The notes: generated by a model not told the origin, from the sequence alone. DNA of 64,000 nt from Uloborus plumipes (GCA_038373865.1 JAXGGA010005566.1:1-64000); one strand, 5' to 3'; counted from the first letter of the stretch, positions 34,112 through 46,974 are shown. Made by a program: numbers and translations.

Positions 34112-36493
34112 TGGGTCATTCCATGTCAAGTGTCCCAAATTTCGAGAAAATCCCCACTCGACCCCCTCCGATTTTGATGAAATTTTTTTTGGAAGTACAA
34201 ATAAGACTTGCATGAAGCCACACTAAATCATAGCTCCATAATCTCTATAGTTCAGCCAATATATATTATTTTGTAAACGCCTCTTTTTCGTGTCTTGAAA
34301 AAAATGACCAAATCGTCAAGTTTGAGCTTTTTTTTGCTCGCGACCTAAGGCTTAAATTTGGTGATTCTGATCACTGTCTAGGGCAGAATAGCCTACTTGT
34401 GTAACAAAAGCTCAAAGCACTGTAGATTTTTTACAATTTGCTGCCAAAGTTGGTAAAAAATCGTATTTTGGCAAATTTTGACCATAAGTTATCAGCTTGT
34501 ATCTTCCGAGAGAATGACTTTCTGAAGCTAATTTTTTCCTCGTTTGTAGCCTGATAGCTCGTCCGAAAGGTGTGCAAGTGGCATCTTGATAACTCAAATA
34601 GTTGTTGAATTATGCGAGTTGAAGTTCCAGTCAAAAAATTTTTTTCTCAATTTTGTCGCAATTTCAAAGAGCAATATCCCAAAAGGGTCATCTTGAATTT
34701 CAATTTTCTTTACATCATTGGAAAGAGCACACTTTTTCAATAAAAAAACGTTATTCATATTTTTGAGACAAACTAGTTTCAAGAGGATATTGCAGATCAA
34801 AAATGTGTACGTTATTCCACGTGAAATCAAAGAACAAGAGACATAGACCATAAAAGTTCATGACAATTTGTTCTATTAAAATTTACAGGAGCTATTGTAC
34901 TAGTGTTCTGATGAAAAAACCCTTTTTTAGAAATTTTTGCACTTTAGTTTTTGTATGCGCATCCGTAAAAACTCAAGAAATGGCAAAAAAAAAAAGTTTC
35001 GTTTTTAACAAAAAGAATTATCTTTTTATCGCTGCTATAAGAGCTTGAGTCTTTTCTAGGAGTTATCTTAAAAGTCTTGGAACAGAATTTCGGATGATAT
35101 GTCACTTTGCAAGGTGTCATTAATATTTTAAGGTCATAAAAAAGTTTCCTTTTCAAAAAATTTTAAAAAATTATTAAATGAGAAAAATAAGTAAATAAAA
35201 CAATTAATATGGTGTGTATGTGATAAAAAAATGAAAAATGGGACTGCAAAGCCATTATTCTAAAAAGCAATAACGAGAGTTTTCGATAGAGTTGAATATT
35301 GCAATTATTTCCGTCATGTAAATGAGAACAATAGTAATTGAAAATATGATAAGTAGTAATTGAAAATCTATTCTTTATATTGCCGAGGATGTGTCTGGAT
35401 ATTCAGCCTATGATTGCAATTTACCCATAAAGAAAAATGATTAAAAATGGGAAAATGATTTTTATGACCTTGAAATATTAATAACCTACAACCTTGCCAA
35501 GTGACATATCATCCGAAATTCTATTTCGAGAGCTTTAAAATAACACATACTGAAAGACTCAAGCTCTTATAGCAAAAAAGATAATTCTTTTTGTTAAAAA
35601 CGAAACTTTATATTTTGCCATTTTTTAAGTTTCTACGGATGCGCACACAAAAACTAAAGTTCAAAAATATCTAAAAAAGGGTTTTTTCATCAGAACATAA
35701 GTACAATAGCTCCTGTAAATTTTAATAGAACAAATTGTCATGAACTTTTAAGGTCTAATGTTTCTTTTTCTTTGATTTCACGTGGAATAACGCACACATT
35801 TTTGATCTGCAATATCCCCTTGAAACTGGTTTGTCTCAAAAATAAGAATAACGTGTTTTAGTTAAGAAAAGTGTGCTCTTTCCAATGATGTAAAGAAAAT
35901 TGAAATTGACGATGACCCTTTTGAGATATTGAACTTTGAAATTGAGACAAAATTGAGAAAAAAATTTTTTAACTGGAATTTCAACTCGCATAATTCAGCA
36001 ATTATTTAAGCTATCATGATGCCACTTGCACACCTTTCGGACGAACTATCAGGCTACAAACGAGGAAAGAATTAGCTTCAGAAAGTCATTCTCTCAGCAG
36101 ATACAAGCTGATAACGTATGGTCAAAATTTGCCAAAATACGATTTTTTACCAACTTTGGCAGCAAATTGCAAAAAATCTACAGTGCATTGAGCTTTTGTT
36201 TCAGAGGTAGGCTACTCTACCCTAAACAGTGATTAGAATCACCAAATGTGAGCCTGATAATCGTCTTAGGCCGCGAGCAATAAAAGCATAAACTTGACGA
36301 TTTGGTCTTTTTTTTTCAAGACACGAAAAAGAGGCCTTTACAAAATAATTTTTATTGGCTGAACCATAAGACTTATGGAGCTATAATTTGGTATGGCTTC
36401 ATGCAAGTCTTATATGTACTTCTAAAAAAATTTTCATCAAAATCGGAGGGGGTCGAGTAGGGACGCCTCGTACACTTGACATGGGATGACCCG
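34112..36493. mobile_element. Fold-back element with ~1-kb inverted arms, TA target
   Basis: The arms 34112-35155 and 35445-36493 are reverse complements with moderate divergence and a loop of about 290 bp. Ends read GGGTCATTCCATGTCAAGTG on the left and GGGTCATCCCATGTCAAGTG on the right, and TA lies outside both (34110-34111, 36494-36495). There is no transposase. It could be a long-armed non-autonomous Tc1/mariner-type element, and it would form a very long hairpin RNA if transcribed. Confidence 0.8.
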
Positions 36494-36495
36494 TA

Positions 36496-39400
36496 TGACT
36501 AGATAAGCAATCCTGCTTAGCTAGTTTTAGATTTCTATTTCAAAAATTGCGCAAAATACAGAGCTGTTAATCAATGAAAAAATTATGGTATGTGCTCCAC
36601 ACTACTTCCTTTTACGAGTAAATTTCTTAGTAGTTGCCTTAAGTGTTAAAAAAAGTGCTTGGAGTGAGCAATGTAACAACTCAAATATTTACACCCCTAA
36701 TTTGCCACGAAACAGTGCAGAAAAATGTTTTACAATGGTTAATTTTCTAAATATTGCCGATTTTAACGGCAATTTTAAATCAGTAATGTTAAAATCCAAC
36801 GCAATATAGCAAAATTTATCAAAAAAAAAAGGGAAAAACCTTCGAGGTAATGCTTTGTACCCCTCCTCCCTACATATTTCTTTTGACCCCCCACTTTTTT
36901 GGTGTACCAGCCGCCTATGAGAGGGTTGATTAAAAAGGTGAACTTTTTTCAGTGAAGAAAATGTTTTGAGCTTCTGATCTTAAGCAGTTTTTCTTATGAC
37001 AGCTGTCAGAGCCGTCAGAGGCGGAAAACTTTCTGCTTTAATAATATTGAGCTTTATCACTTATTAAAACTATAGAAATTAAAAATTTTATTAACCATAC
37101 AAAATCAATAATAAGATTCAAAAAATACTCTTGGCAAAACTACAAACAGTGCAAAAGCAACTAGGCCACAGTACTAAGACAAAACTCTACCAATTGCTGG
37201 AAATTACATAAATACCAAGATAATGAGATAACAAAAAAGAAATCACGATGCCAAAAATTACAAACATTATACAGCTAAAAATTCAGGGAAACGCCATGAA
37301 ATCAAAATTTTCAATAAGATGGCTGAGACTGAAATTTATCTACCAATTTTGATGTGTGGGTTCATTATTGATGGGTTCATTATTGAAATTCTAAATTTGC
37401 TTGCATTTTCCTTAATATTGGTTTATTATGGAGGTAAAGTTGTTTAGAATTGAGAAAGTCCCAACTATTAGCAACTTGATTTGCATATATCAGAGGTCAG
37501 AAAGGCAACTAGTCCCTTCTCTTTCAAGAGCTTCATGAACAAGAGCTCCAAATAATTTAATGCTTAGGTTTTTTAGATCGAAAAATATCCGTTCTCCACG
37601 TGGTGAGTTCAAAAACTAAAAACTGGTGGTTAAAAAAAATCGTATTTATTTTGAAAACTGTATCAATTATTAGGCTTTCAGAATCAGTTAGGCATCAAGC
37701 TATAAGGGTCTGCTGTTCACTGGTTAGTAACTGAAAATTGTAATTTTCACGTCTACCCTTTTTCAATATGAAATCCTGAAATTTTTCTTCAAACGAATTT
37801 TAGGGCGATTTTATTTGGTGTATGTTATTTTCAATCTTATCAGGAAAATTGTTTGCATTTTTTTCCCCTCTGAATTTAAAAAAAAAAATATCTTCTCAAA
37901 ACTTTTTTTTCCCGTGTTTCTACATAAGAAACTAAATGCACTTGCGTGTCGCACACCGCTACGCGGCGGGCCGCAATTTGTGCACCCTCACATGTATGTA
38001 TATAAATATTAAAAGCAAGAAGAATTTACAAAAAAATAAATAAATAATAACATGATAAAAAAGCAATAAAATAGCTTAAAAATGAAAAATGTTTACAAGT
38101 TTCGGGTAAAAAACGGTTTAATTTTTTTTTTCAAGAAATGAAAAAGAATTTCACATTTCTGAGCGGGAATGTGCAATTTTTAGTACCAGTATCTTAAAAT
38201 ATTAATATCAATAACCTTTTTAGTTTTTATCGAGTAAAGTAACAGTTTCATTTTATTTCAGAAAACCTTCAAATGCAAAAATTAAAACAATTTTTTGCAG
38301 AAAATACAAAATGTCATTTTAAAAATAAAATTGCAGCATTACTTCTTTTTGAAGTACAATAAGAAACACTTTCTACAACAAAACCTTTACTATTTTTTAA
38401 ATTAGGAAATTTGTTTTAGTTTTCCAAAAATTTCAAAAAGTGCACTTGACGGGCTTCTGAAGACTAAGATTCAATTATAACTCATAATCAAATTTCCCAA
38501 TTAATCTTTCATATAACATATTTTTAAAGTGCTTTAAATTTAATAATTGATTACCAATAAGCCATAAAATGTATTGAATAAATTAAAGGATAATTGAATT
38601 CGGTATTATTCTGTATAAAAAATTATTATGAACTAATAACTTAACTCCACGGGTAGAATCAATGAAATGTATATCGCTCATTTTCGTATTAGCAACTTTG
38701 GCTGAAACAGAGAAAGCGAGTACTAAAAAAAAAATATGCATGCGTGCTCTAAAGAGGGCAAAGATCTCTCCTCAATAGGGAAAATCAACCGGTTTAGAAT
38801 CCCTACACCGTCCCACCTTGGAGTTGGATTGACACTCCCCCCCCCCCCCCCACTGGGAGGCTTTCGTCCATCTTCGTCTAGATAAGAAAAGTCTCTGGGG
38901 AATTTGGGCGAAAGGACTGGGACACGAAAAAGTAGCACTTAAGTAGCCTGCAGCATCCCTGAAGAGACGACTACACCTGACCACGGTGCTTGTTTTATTT
39001 ACGAAATAAGTTTGAATGAAGACGAAATAAAGACCGCGAAAGAGGAGGGAGTAGAAAATCTTCAAGGATGTAGTGCAGAACGTCAAAAAGAAATAGTATC
39101 TATCAGCGTGTTTTAAGAAACTTAATAGAAATGACAGTTTACACTGCCTGTCACAAACGCGACAGCAATGAACAAATGATTGCAGCCTATGTGCGGAGGA
39201 CTGCAGCTGGTGGTGATGATATTCAAATCAGGGCCGCCGCGAGTCTAGGACGGCTCCTTGTCAGTCTGGTCCCCCCCCCCTCTCCCCAAGAAAATTTATG
39301 ATGCTCTGATTCCATCATGACAGCCGGTCCTCTACAGTTTCCGACTAGGACGACATGGCTCCTAGTCAGTCCTGTGTCAAACCACTGCGGCTACATCCCT

Positions 39401-39664
39401 CTGACCACGAACTGAAGGTTTCTGTTTCAAAGGTCAGAGTACCAACAGAGGATACCGAAAGACTTCTGTAAAAAGAAGGAACGGCTTCCTGAGCATGAAA
39501 GAAACTCAATCCATCATGTCATGAAACTGTGTGCGAGGGAAACAAAAGTAAAAGCAGCAGAAAATCGCACAGATGAATGAAAGAAAAAATATGCCCAATC
39601 GCACTGGCAGTGTAAAAGATTCCGTTGCTGTTGATGCCTCGTATTATAAGTTTTGCCGTCAGAA
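36496..39664. other. Mostly AT-rich non-coding; no gene recognised
   Basis: Frames at 36585-36809, 37815-38012 and 38772-39086 have no family resemblance. 38730-39110 is less AT-rich and contains a long C-run (38838-38851). CAGGGCCGCCGCGAGTCTAG at about 39229 looks like a hAT-type end. CTGCCTGTCACAAACGCGAC at about 39143 matches the 8.5-kb motif cluster. Confidence 0.4.
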
Positions 39665-39666
39665 TA

Positions 39667-39891
39667 GGGTGGGTCGGGGTAATTTGGGTATAAAAATGAC
39701 CTACATTGAGCTTTCCAGTCCTGTAAAAAAAATTATACATATTTTTTTCTTTTTCTTGTTTCATCTTAGCATTGTGACTTTCTAGAATAGTTTTTCACAA
39801 ATTTCAAGTTAATAGATGCATTTGTTTATTAATGGCTAGTTAAATTTCACTATACCTAAATTACCCCGTGGACGGGGAATTTGGGTATAGT
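39667..39891 (+). repeat. Repeat end: GGGTGGGTCGGGGTAATTTG family
   Basis: TA (39665-39666) precedes GGGTGGGTCGGGGTAATTTG, GGTATA. A second, similar string (ACGGGGAATTTGGGTATAG) follows at about 39873-39890. Inverse copies lie at 50973-50988 and 58021-58061. These are probably transposon ends of one family. Confidence 0.55.
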
Positions 39892-40145
39892 AATGGTTAG
39901 AGAGCAAAGCCTGGTTTTTAGCCTACTTTCCCGTTGAAAACAAAAGAAAGACGAAAAAAGTATTAAAAGTAGCTTAATGCATCTAAAAAACATCGCCAAG
40001 TCCAAAAAATATCGCCAAGTTAAAAAAAATATCGCCAAGTCCGAAAATATCGCCAAGTTAAAAAAATAAAAAGGTAAAATGAATATCGAAAAATTAAAAA
40101 TTTGAAAGTAGGGTATTGAGATGGGGAATTTGTGCGTCGGTCTGT

Positions 40146-40765
40146 CGGTCGGTCTGTCTGTCCCCCCCTAATAACTTTTGAATGAACATTCCGATTTGGA
40201 CAAACTTTTTTTTGTTGGAAAGATCTCAGCAAGTACAGCTCATTCCCATATTTGATTTTTCGATTTGAACAATTTTTGGTTCAACTTTGAACCGTTCAAA
40301 CAACCTGACCCGCGATGCTAACTTTTGAGTGAACAGTCCGATTTGAACAAACTTTTTTTTGTTTGAAAGATCTTATCAAGGATACTTTATTCCCGTATTT
40401 ACATTTCCGATTTGAACAATTTTTTGATTAACATTGAACCGCTCAAGAAAGCTGTCACCCCTAATAACTTTTGAGTGAACAGTCCGATTTAAATAAACTT
40501 TTTTTTTTGTTCGAAGGATCTCAGCAAGGATACTTCATTGCCGTATTTAAATTTTCAATTTGAACATTTTTTCGTTCAACATTGAATCGTTCAAGCAACC
40601 TTTCCCCACCTAATAACTTCTGAGTAAACCATCCGAATAGAATAAACTTTTTTTTTTGTTGGAAAGATCTCAGAGAGTACAGCTCATTCCCATATTTGAT
40701 ATTTTGATTTGAATCATTTTTCGTTCAATATTGAACCGTTTAGAAAAAAAATTTAACATTAGCGC
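40146..40765 (+). repeat. Tandem array, four ~147-bp units
   Basis: TAATAACTTTTGAGTGAACA-type unit starts occur near 40169, 40317, 40462 and 40611. Each unit contains AAACTTTTTTTT, GAAAGATCTCAGCAAG, CATTCCCGTAT and TTCAACATTGAACCGTTC. The units are diverged from one another, so the array is not freshly expanded. Confidence 0.8.
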
Positions 40766-40984
40766 CTACGGGGAATTTAAGTTGAATGTTGATCCTGAAC
40801 TTAAAGTCGGATTTCCTTCAAACTAACTTTGTAAGAAAATGGTTTTGTTAAATAATGTTAGTAAAGTACTTTTCTGAATAATCATCTGTGAGGATTCTGA
40901 TTCCGACTCCGACTCCGCAAACATGGCGGAAATGCAGGCTCAGAAAAAAAAATGACTGACTATGCAGACGATTTTTTGTTTATT

Positions 40985-41010
40985 TATTCATTTGTTTTAT
41001 TTTATTTATT

Positions 41011-41043
<33 letters not shown>

Positions 41044-41046
41044 TTT
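40985..41046. repeat. TTTATT/ATT microsatellite
   Basis: TTTATTTATT and then about ten ATT units. The corresponding place in the other copy of repeat A (about 45150-45200) is shorter and different. Confidence 0.8.
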
Positions 41047-41548
41047 GGCAGACGTATTTTTTGTACTAAAAATGTTTCATTCACAAGGGCATTTTATTCT
41101 TTATTTATATTTAACAACAGGCAACGGATTAAAAGGGAAATTCGAGACATTTTATCAACGGACGAGTTTTTCTTTTTTCCTTTGATAAAATGTGTTTTGA
41201 TGTACATTGTACTTTTAATTTTTTTTTGAAAACAATTGAGGAATTTTTCTACGGAAGAACTGTACAGTTACATCCTTTAAAAAGTGCGACAAAACTTTGT
41301 TTATTCATTTATTTATTTTTTATGTGTCTTTTTCATCTGATGAGAGGGGTGTATTTTGCTTTTAGAAATCAGCTTTAAGTGCCAAAAAGGTATGTTAGAC
41401 ATAATTTTTAGTCTCAGATAATCAAGAGAATAATGATCAGATGCTAGAATGCCGATGTCCATGTACGGGAAAGTAGGCTTGTTTAGTTCTTGACAGAACT
41501 TCTTGTTAACAACTACACTACTTAATTTTTTCAAACTTAGGTTGAACT

Positions 41549-41978
41549 AGCTGACCCGGCCACGCGTTGCTGTGGCTAAGGTATGGGTTAAACTATAATG
41601 TTTCAATAGAAACGAAAAACTTTATTACAGTTATAGAGATCAACTTTATATAAATATGAATTTGAGGTCAAAATATGAACACAATCGAACAAAAACTTCC
41701 TAAGTTTGCTAGAAACAAAAAAATCAACAAAAAATGTAGCATTTTAGTACTTAGAAGTATTATATTCAAGCTTGTAACAATTGAGTTAATTAAAAATTTG
41801 CTAATTGCTGTTGTAACATTTTATTTTTTAATAATGTAGGTAGGGTAGATAATTAACCAATATTATTTGTTATTTTTTGAATTAGAAGCATGTTTAATTT
41901 CAGTTTAACTTAACACTAATCTGTGCACAATATTCTTTGTTAATCTGTCTCTTGTAAACAAAAATAGATTGGACGGTT
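41549..41978 (+). repeat. Dispersed-repeat end beginning CTAGCTGACCCGG
   Basis: CTAGCTGACCCGGCCACGCG, TTGCTGTGGC is a widespread arthropod repeat terminus of this type. The opposite end type (GGTTCAGTAGCTGAGGAGTC ... TTTTTATATATTAAGAT) occurs in the array at 47875-50317. The element between may have been split by later insertions. Confidence 0.45.
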
Positions 41979-42283
41979 TGCATATAAGCTACCTTTACCC
42001 GTATAGAAACCTGGGGAAATTTCCAGCCAATCCAAAGCATTTCCAATAGGTTGAAAGACACGCCCCCGTATGACGTCAGTCTAAAGCTATTTTTCATGCG
42101 TCCCAGTGTATTTCCAGATTGTCTTCTGCTGAATGCAAATTAGCATTTGAAAATGAGAACTTTAATTGAATGCGGCTGACGAAAACAGTTTTCTTATTTC
42201 GATTCAATTTCATCTTTCAAAGAACAAGCAAATGCTTCGGCAGATAACAGATTGCTTCGCGATGATACTTCGAAATGAAAATA

Positions 42284-43702
42284 CACTGCTCGACATTGAA
42301 AATGCAACACCAAGAAGTTGTTGGTCAGAAATTGATGAAATTTGGTAAGAAGACAGAGACAGCATGGAACAATAAGTGATATTTATTTCAAAATAAATAA
42401 GCAAAATTTAGAGCGAGGACGGCGTCGGCTCAGTAAGAAGTAGGACCACCGCGGACAGCGATGCACGAAGAAACACGTCTAGGCATGGAGTCAATAAGCC
42501 TGCGGATGGTGTCCTGAGGGATGGCACTCCATTCCCTTTCAACCATTTGCCACAGTTCGTCCTCTGAACGAGGCAGTGACCGGTTCTGCAAACGGCGTCC
42601 AATCACGTCCCACACATGTTCGATTGGTGACGTCAGGAGAGTATGGTGGCCAGGAAAGCATCTGTACACCTCGTAGAGCATGTTGGCTGATTCGAGCACT
42701 GTGAGGCCAGGTGTTATCCTGTTGAAAAATTGCATTTGGCAGACCCTAAAGGTAGGGGATTGCCACCGGCCGCAGTACATTATCTACATATCGTTGGGCC
42801 GTCATAGTGCCCCGAATACGAACTAGAGGTGATACGGAATTGTATGCAATAGCGCCCCAAACCATTATGCCACGTTGTCACGCTGTAGGGCGTTCCACAG
42901 TTACTGCCGGATTCGATCTTTCTCCACGTCGACGCCACACACGTATGCGATGACTATCGCTGGACAAACAGAAGCGGGATTTATCTGAGAACACTACGGT
43001 TTGCCATTCTGCCATCCACGTCGCTCTGGTCCGGCACCATTCCAAACGTTGGAGTCTGTGCTGTGAGGTCAATGGCAGTCTTCTTAGCGGGGGCCGTGAT
43101 TGCAGGCCACGTGCAACCAGTCGACGGGAAATGGTTCTGGTCGACACAGGAACATCCAGGGTACCTTGCACGTGCTGCAGAATCGACGTACTAGAGACTT
43201 GCGGGTCCGCCACAGCTTGTCGGTGAATCCGTCGATCCAAGCGGTCTGACGTCACTCTGGCTGCACCTGCACCCCTCAATGTGGCTACATTTCCTCTTTC
43301 CAACCATCTCCGACACAGCCGATGCACAGTGCTTGCATCCATGTGGGTATCAGCTGCAATTTGACGGATGGACCAACCTCCCCTTCTCAGTCCGATCACC
43401 ATATCCATTGTAAAGTCGTCTATATGCTGGAAGTGTCTTCGTTGAGGACGGCGTGGCATTTCCTCCTATTACACGTATCCTTCGAGACAAAAACCAAATT
43501 TCTCCGATAATTAGTCTGGCAGAAAAACCAACATGAACATAGCCCACTTTTCAACTTCATTCTCTTATATCTTACTTCACGTGCGTCGGAGAGCTGCGCA
43601 TTTCATATCATTTGCATAACTCAGTGACGTGCGTCTACGGTAAAATTTGCATGAATTTCCGACCACTCCTTCTTGGTGTTGCATTTTCAATGTCGAGCAG
43701 TG
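42284..43702 (-). mobile_element. Tc1-type transposon, 1.42 kb, TA duplication and empty site
   Basis: TA at 42282-42283 and 43703-43704. The ends begin CACTGCTCGACATTGAAAAT, GCAACACCAAGAAG and are exact inverses. Same family as 14780-16216 but younger. The empty site is visible in repeat B-right near 47195. Confidence 0.93.
42430..43459 (-). pseudogene. Tc1-type transposase with two stops and a frameshift
   Basis: Minus strand, ATG at 43457-43459. The first 193 codons are intact: helix-turn-helix (GGWSIRQIAADTHMDASTVHRL, given in two parts: GGWSIRQIAADTH and MDASTVHRL), a second DNA-binding part, and the first catalytic aspartate in VVFSDKSRF, where the usual glutamate after D is lysine. 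TGA at 42878-42880 ends this frame. The same frame then continues to a TAG near 42749-42751, the second catalytic motif (QQDN) and a small deletion near 42630, after which the glutamate motif SPIEHVWD lies in another frame. The end reads GGPTSY at 42430. It is not functional, but decay is modest. Confidence 0.9.
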
Positions 43703-43960
43703 TATATGTCGCCATCTATATCGAAAAATATGAATTTTATAAAAAGCGAATTTGACAATTTTTCATACTTTTAATAATTTTTAACGCATTTAAAACATAT
43801 CTTTATAATAAAATTATTGACATTTGAGTTAATGACCAATATTTCTCAAATGTGAATAATTAATTTTCACTGCTTGGGATATTGTTTACATTTTCACTAC
43901 TTTCGTTCTTGCTGATTTTATTAATGAACGCCAATTAACACCCAAGAATGGGATATTTAG

Positions 43961-44681
43961 TAGATTATTCCATGTAACCATGCATGCGATATTACTGTTT
44001 ACATCAACACAGATTTTCACGAAACTTTTAAAAACCTTTTTTTTTTTTTACCACCGTTAATTGATTTTGAAACAATTTCTCACTCACAGTTGGTAAGTAA
44101 TTTCGGAAATTCGTTAAAAAGTACTTAAACAGTGGTAAAATAGCTCATTTTCAGAACGATTTCGTGTTTATTTTATTTATAACTTAAGGGGTTACAGTAC
44201 CTTTCTAACAAATTTCTTTAATTTAAGTGAAAAAGTTAATTCTTTGAAATATTTGTTTCTGCACTTGTTTAAAAATCAATAATTTATTTTCAAAGATCAA
44301 AAATTTGAAAAACTTTTTTTGAAAATTTGAAAAATGTAAGAAAATTTCAGTTTTTTTTAAAACCCTAAGGCTTTTTTGTTTCTGCACTAATTTCAAAATT
44401 TCTTTTTGCGAAATGATCACAAGGAAAACCTCAACAAATCTGTGCATTCATTTTCTTATATTTTGATTAGAAAATATTTTGTGACCTTTTATGTAAAAAA
44501 TTCTTAGAAAATTTTGTTCTTCGAGGTTTAACAAACTCTAAAAATTTTTGTAATTTATAAAACGCTTATTCAATGCACAGTTTTGTTAAATGTATTATCC
44601 TGAGTGCAAAAAATATTGCTTTAAAGTTATATCTTTAATAGAAAAAAATCCTTGCATTTCTAGTAACATAGAAACACTAAC
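43961..44681. other. AT-rich spacer between repeats B and A'
   Basis: No coding frame and no match recognised elsewhere in the window. Confidence 0.4.
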
Positions 44682-46382
44682 AAGAAGTTCTGTCAAGAAC
44701 TAAACGAGCCTACTTTTCCGTACATCGACATCGGCATTAGCATCTGATCAATATTCTCTTGATTATTTGAAACTAAAAATTATGTCAAACATATCTTTAT
44801 AGCACTTAAAGCTGATTTCTGAAAGCAAAATATACCCCTCTCATCAGATAAAATAGACACGTAAAAAGTAAATAAACGAGTCAATAAAGTTTTGTCGCAC
44901 CTTTTAAATAATGTAACTGTTATAGTTCTTCCGTAGAAAAATTCCACAATCGTTTTCAAAAGAAAAAAAAAATAAATAAAATAAAAGTACAAAGAACTTC
45001 AAAACACATTTTATCAAAGAAAGAAAAAAAAGTCGTTCGTTAATAAAATGTCTTGAATTTCATTTTTAATCCGTTGCCAGTAGTTAAATATAAATAAGGA
45101 ATAAAATGCTCTCGTGAATGAAAAATTTTTGTTGACAAAAAAAAAATCGTCTGATAAAAAAAAATAACAATAAATTAAACAAAACAAATAAATAAACAAA
45201 AAATCGTCTGCCCAGTCAGTCATTTTTTCTGAGCCTGCATTTCCGCCATGTTTGCGGAGTCGGAGTCGGAATCAGAGTCCTCACAGAAGATTATTCAGAA
45301 AAGTACTTTACAATACATTATTTATCAAAACCATTTTCTTACAAAGTTAGTTTGAAGGAAATCAGCCTTGAAGTTCAGAAACAACATTCAATCTAAATTT
45401 CTCCGTAGGCGCTCATGTTAAAAAATTTTCTGAACGGTTCATCATTGAACGAAAAATGGTTCAAATTGAAAAGTGAAATATAGGAATGAGCCTCTCCGAG
45501 ATCTTTCGAACAAAAAAAAGTTTATTCAATTCGGACGGTTCACTTAAAAGTTATTAGGTGGGGAAAGGTTGTTTGAACGGTTCAATGTTGAACGAAAAAA
45601 ATGTTCAAATTGAAAATTTAAATACGGTAATGAAGCATCCTTGCCGAGATCTTTTGAACAAAAAAAAGTTTGTTTAAATCGGACTGTTCATTCAAAAGTT
45701 ATTAGGTGTGAGGGCTTGTTTGAACGGTTCAATGTTGAACGAAAAATTGTTCAAATCGGAAATTTAAAAACGGGGATGAAGTATCCTTGCCGAGATCTTT
45801 CGAACAAAAAAAAAAAGTTTGCTTAAATCGGACGGTTCACTCAAAAGTTATTAGGGGTGAGAGCTTGTTTGAATGGTTCAATGTTGAACGAAAAATTGTT
45901 CAAATCGAAAATGTAGATACGGGAATGAAGTATCCTTGAAAAGATCTTTCGAACAAAAAAAAGTTTGTTCAAATCGGACTGTTCATTCAAAAGTTAGTAT
46001 AGCGGGACCGGTTGTTTGAACGGCTCAAAGTTGAACCAAAAATTGTTCAAATCAAAAAATCAAATATGGGAATGAGCTGTACTCGCCGAGATCTTTCCAA
46101 CAAAAAAAAGTTCGTCCAAATCGGAATGTTCATTCAAAAGTTATTAGGGGGGGGGACAGACAGACAGACCGACCGACAGACCGACACACAAATTCCCCAT
46201 CTCAATACCCTACTTTCAAATTTTTAATTTTTCGATATTTATTTCATTTTTTTGTTTCTTTTTGACTTTTTTTTACTTGGCGATATTTTTTGGACTTGGC
46301 GACATTTTTTAGATGCATTAAGCCAATTTTAATGCTTTTTTCGTCCCTTTTATTTTTAACGGGAAAGTAGGCTAAAAACTGA
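44682..46382. repeat. Repeat A, right copy (inverted)
   Basis: The reverse complement of 39912-41505. It ends with TTACTTGGCGATATTTTTTG-type motifs at 46275-46315 and the TAGCCTACTTTCCCGTT counterpart at about 46357-46375. Confidence 0.82.
45480..46165 (-). repeat. Tandem array, five ~147-bp units (inverted)
   Basis: AAAAGTTATTAGG unit ends are near 45547, 45696, 45843, 45990 and 46136. The array has one unit more than its left counterpart and ends in a G-run and CAGACAGACAGACCGACCGA. Confidence 0.8.
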
Positions 46383-46974
46383 TCACCGAGAAAAAGCACT
46401 TTAAAGTTTGGCTTTTCCATTATAGAACACATAGCATGTATGCCTTAAAGTCGCTCATAACTTTTTAAATAATTTAGCTAGAACAATGCTGCTTTTTTCT
46501 CAGTGTTTTAAATAACTTTTACTTTTGGAATAAGCAATAAAATTGTTTTTGGTCTTTTGGTCATTTTTGAGGTAAATACTTTTTAAAAAAATAAATGAAG
46601 AAACGAATCGAATAAAATTTATTTTTAAATAAACGCATAAAGTTGAAACTGAAAAATTCGATGTTTTTTTTTTTAAACAATCTTGAAATTTTTTAAAGCA
46701 ATGCTTCCTTTTTAATGTATTTCAATGCACATATCTAAAAATTTTTAGATTAGAGCCATGAAGAGATCAGCAGTTAATAAAATATTTTGGGTAAAAGTAA
46801 AGTATCCTATATTTTTTAATATATTATAATAGTAGAGCAAGCATAGCTGTTTCAACAAGACATATTTTTTGATTTATTTTTTTAAAAGGATTTATTACCA
46901 AAATGAAAAAATATGTTTTGCGTCTTTTGCGTGCAATAATCTGTTAAAAATCACATTCTTTGTTGCTAATTGGT
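46383..46974. other. AT-rich spacer between A' and B'
   Basis: Nothing coding or recognisable. Confidence 0.4.

Larger units (their letters stand above)
39912..41505. repeat. Repeat A, left copy
   Basis: The reverse complement of 44682-46382. It includes the CGCCAAGT motif cluster (39990-40065), a CGGTCGGTCTGTCTGTCC stretch, the 147-bp tandem array, a GACTCCGACTCCGC motif near 40905 and the TTTATTTATT microsatellite. Confidence 0.82.
41979..43960. repeat. Repeat B, left copy, interrupted by a Tc1 copy
   Basis: The reverse complement of 46975-47500. 41979-42283 matches 47500-47200 and 43703-43960 matches 47195-46975. The intervening 42284-43702 is the Tc1 insertion. B-right reads through with a single TA. 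Confidence 0.85.

Noticed and set aside
39573..39785. 70-codon frame at the repeat end
   Set aside because: Spans a transposon-like terminus and a T-run; no domain.
40146..46165. CRISPR-like array
   Set aside because: The 147-bp units are contiguous tandem repeats without spacers, in animal DNA with transposons.
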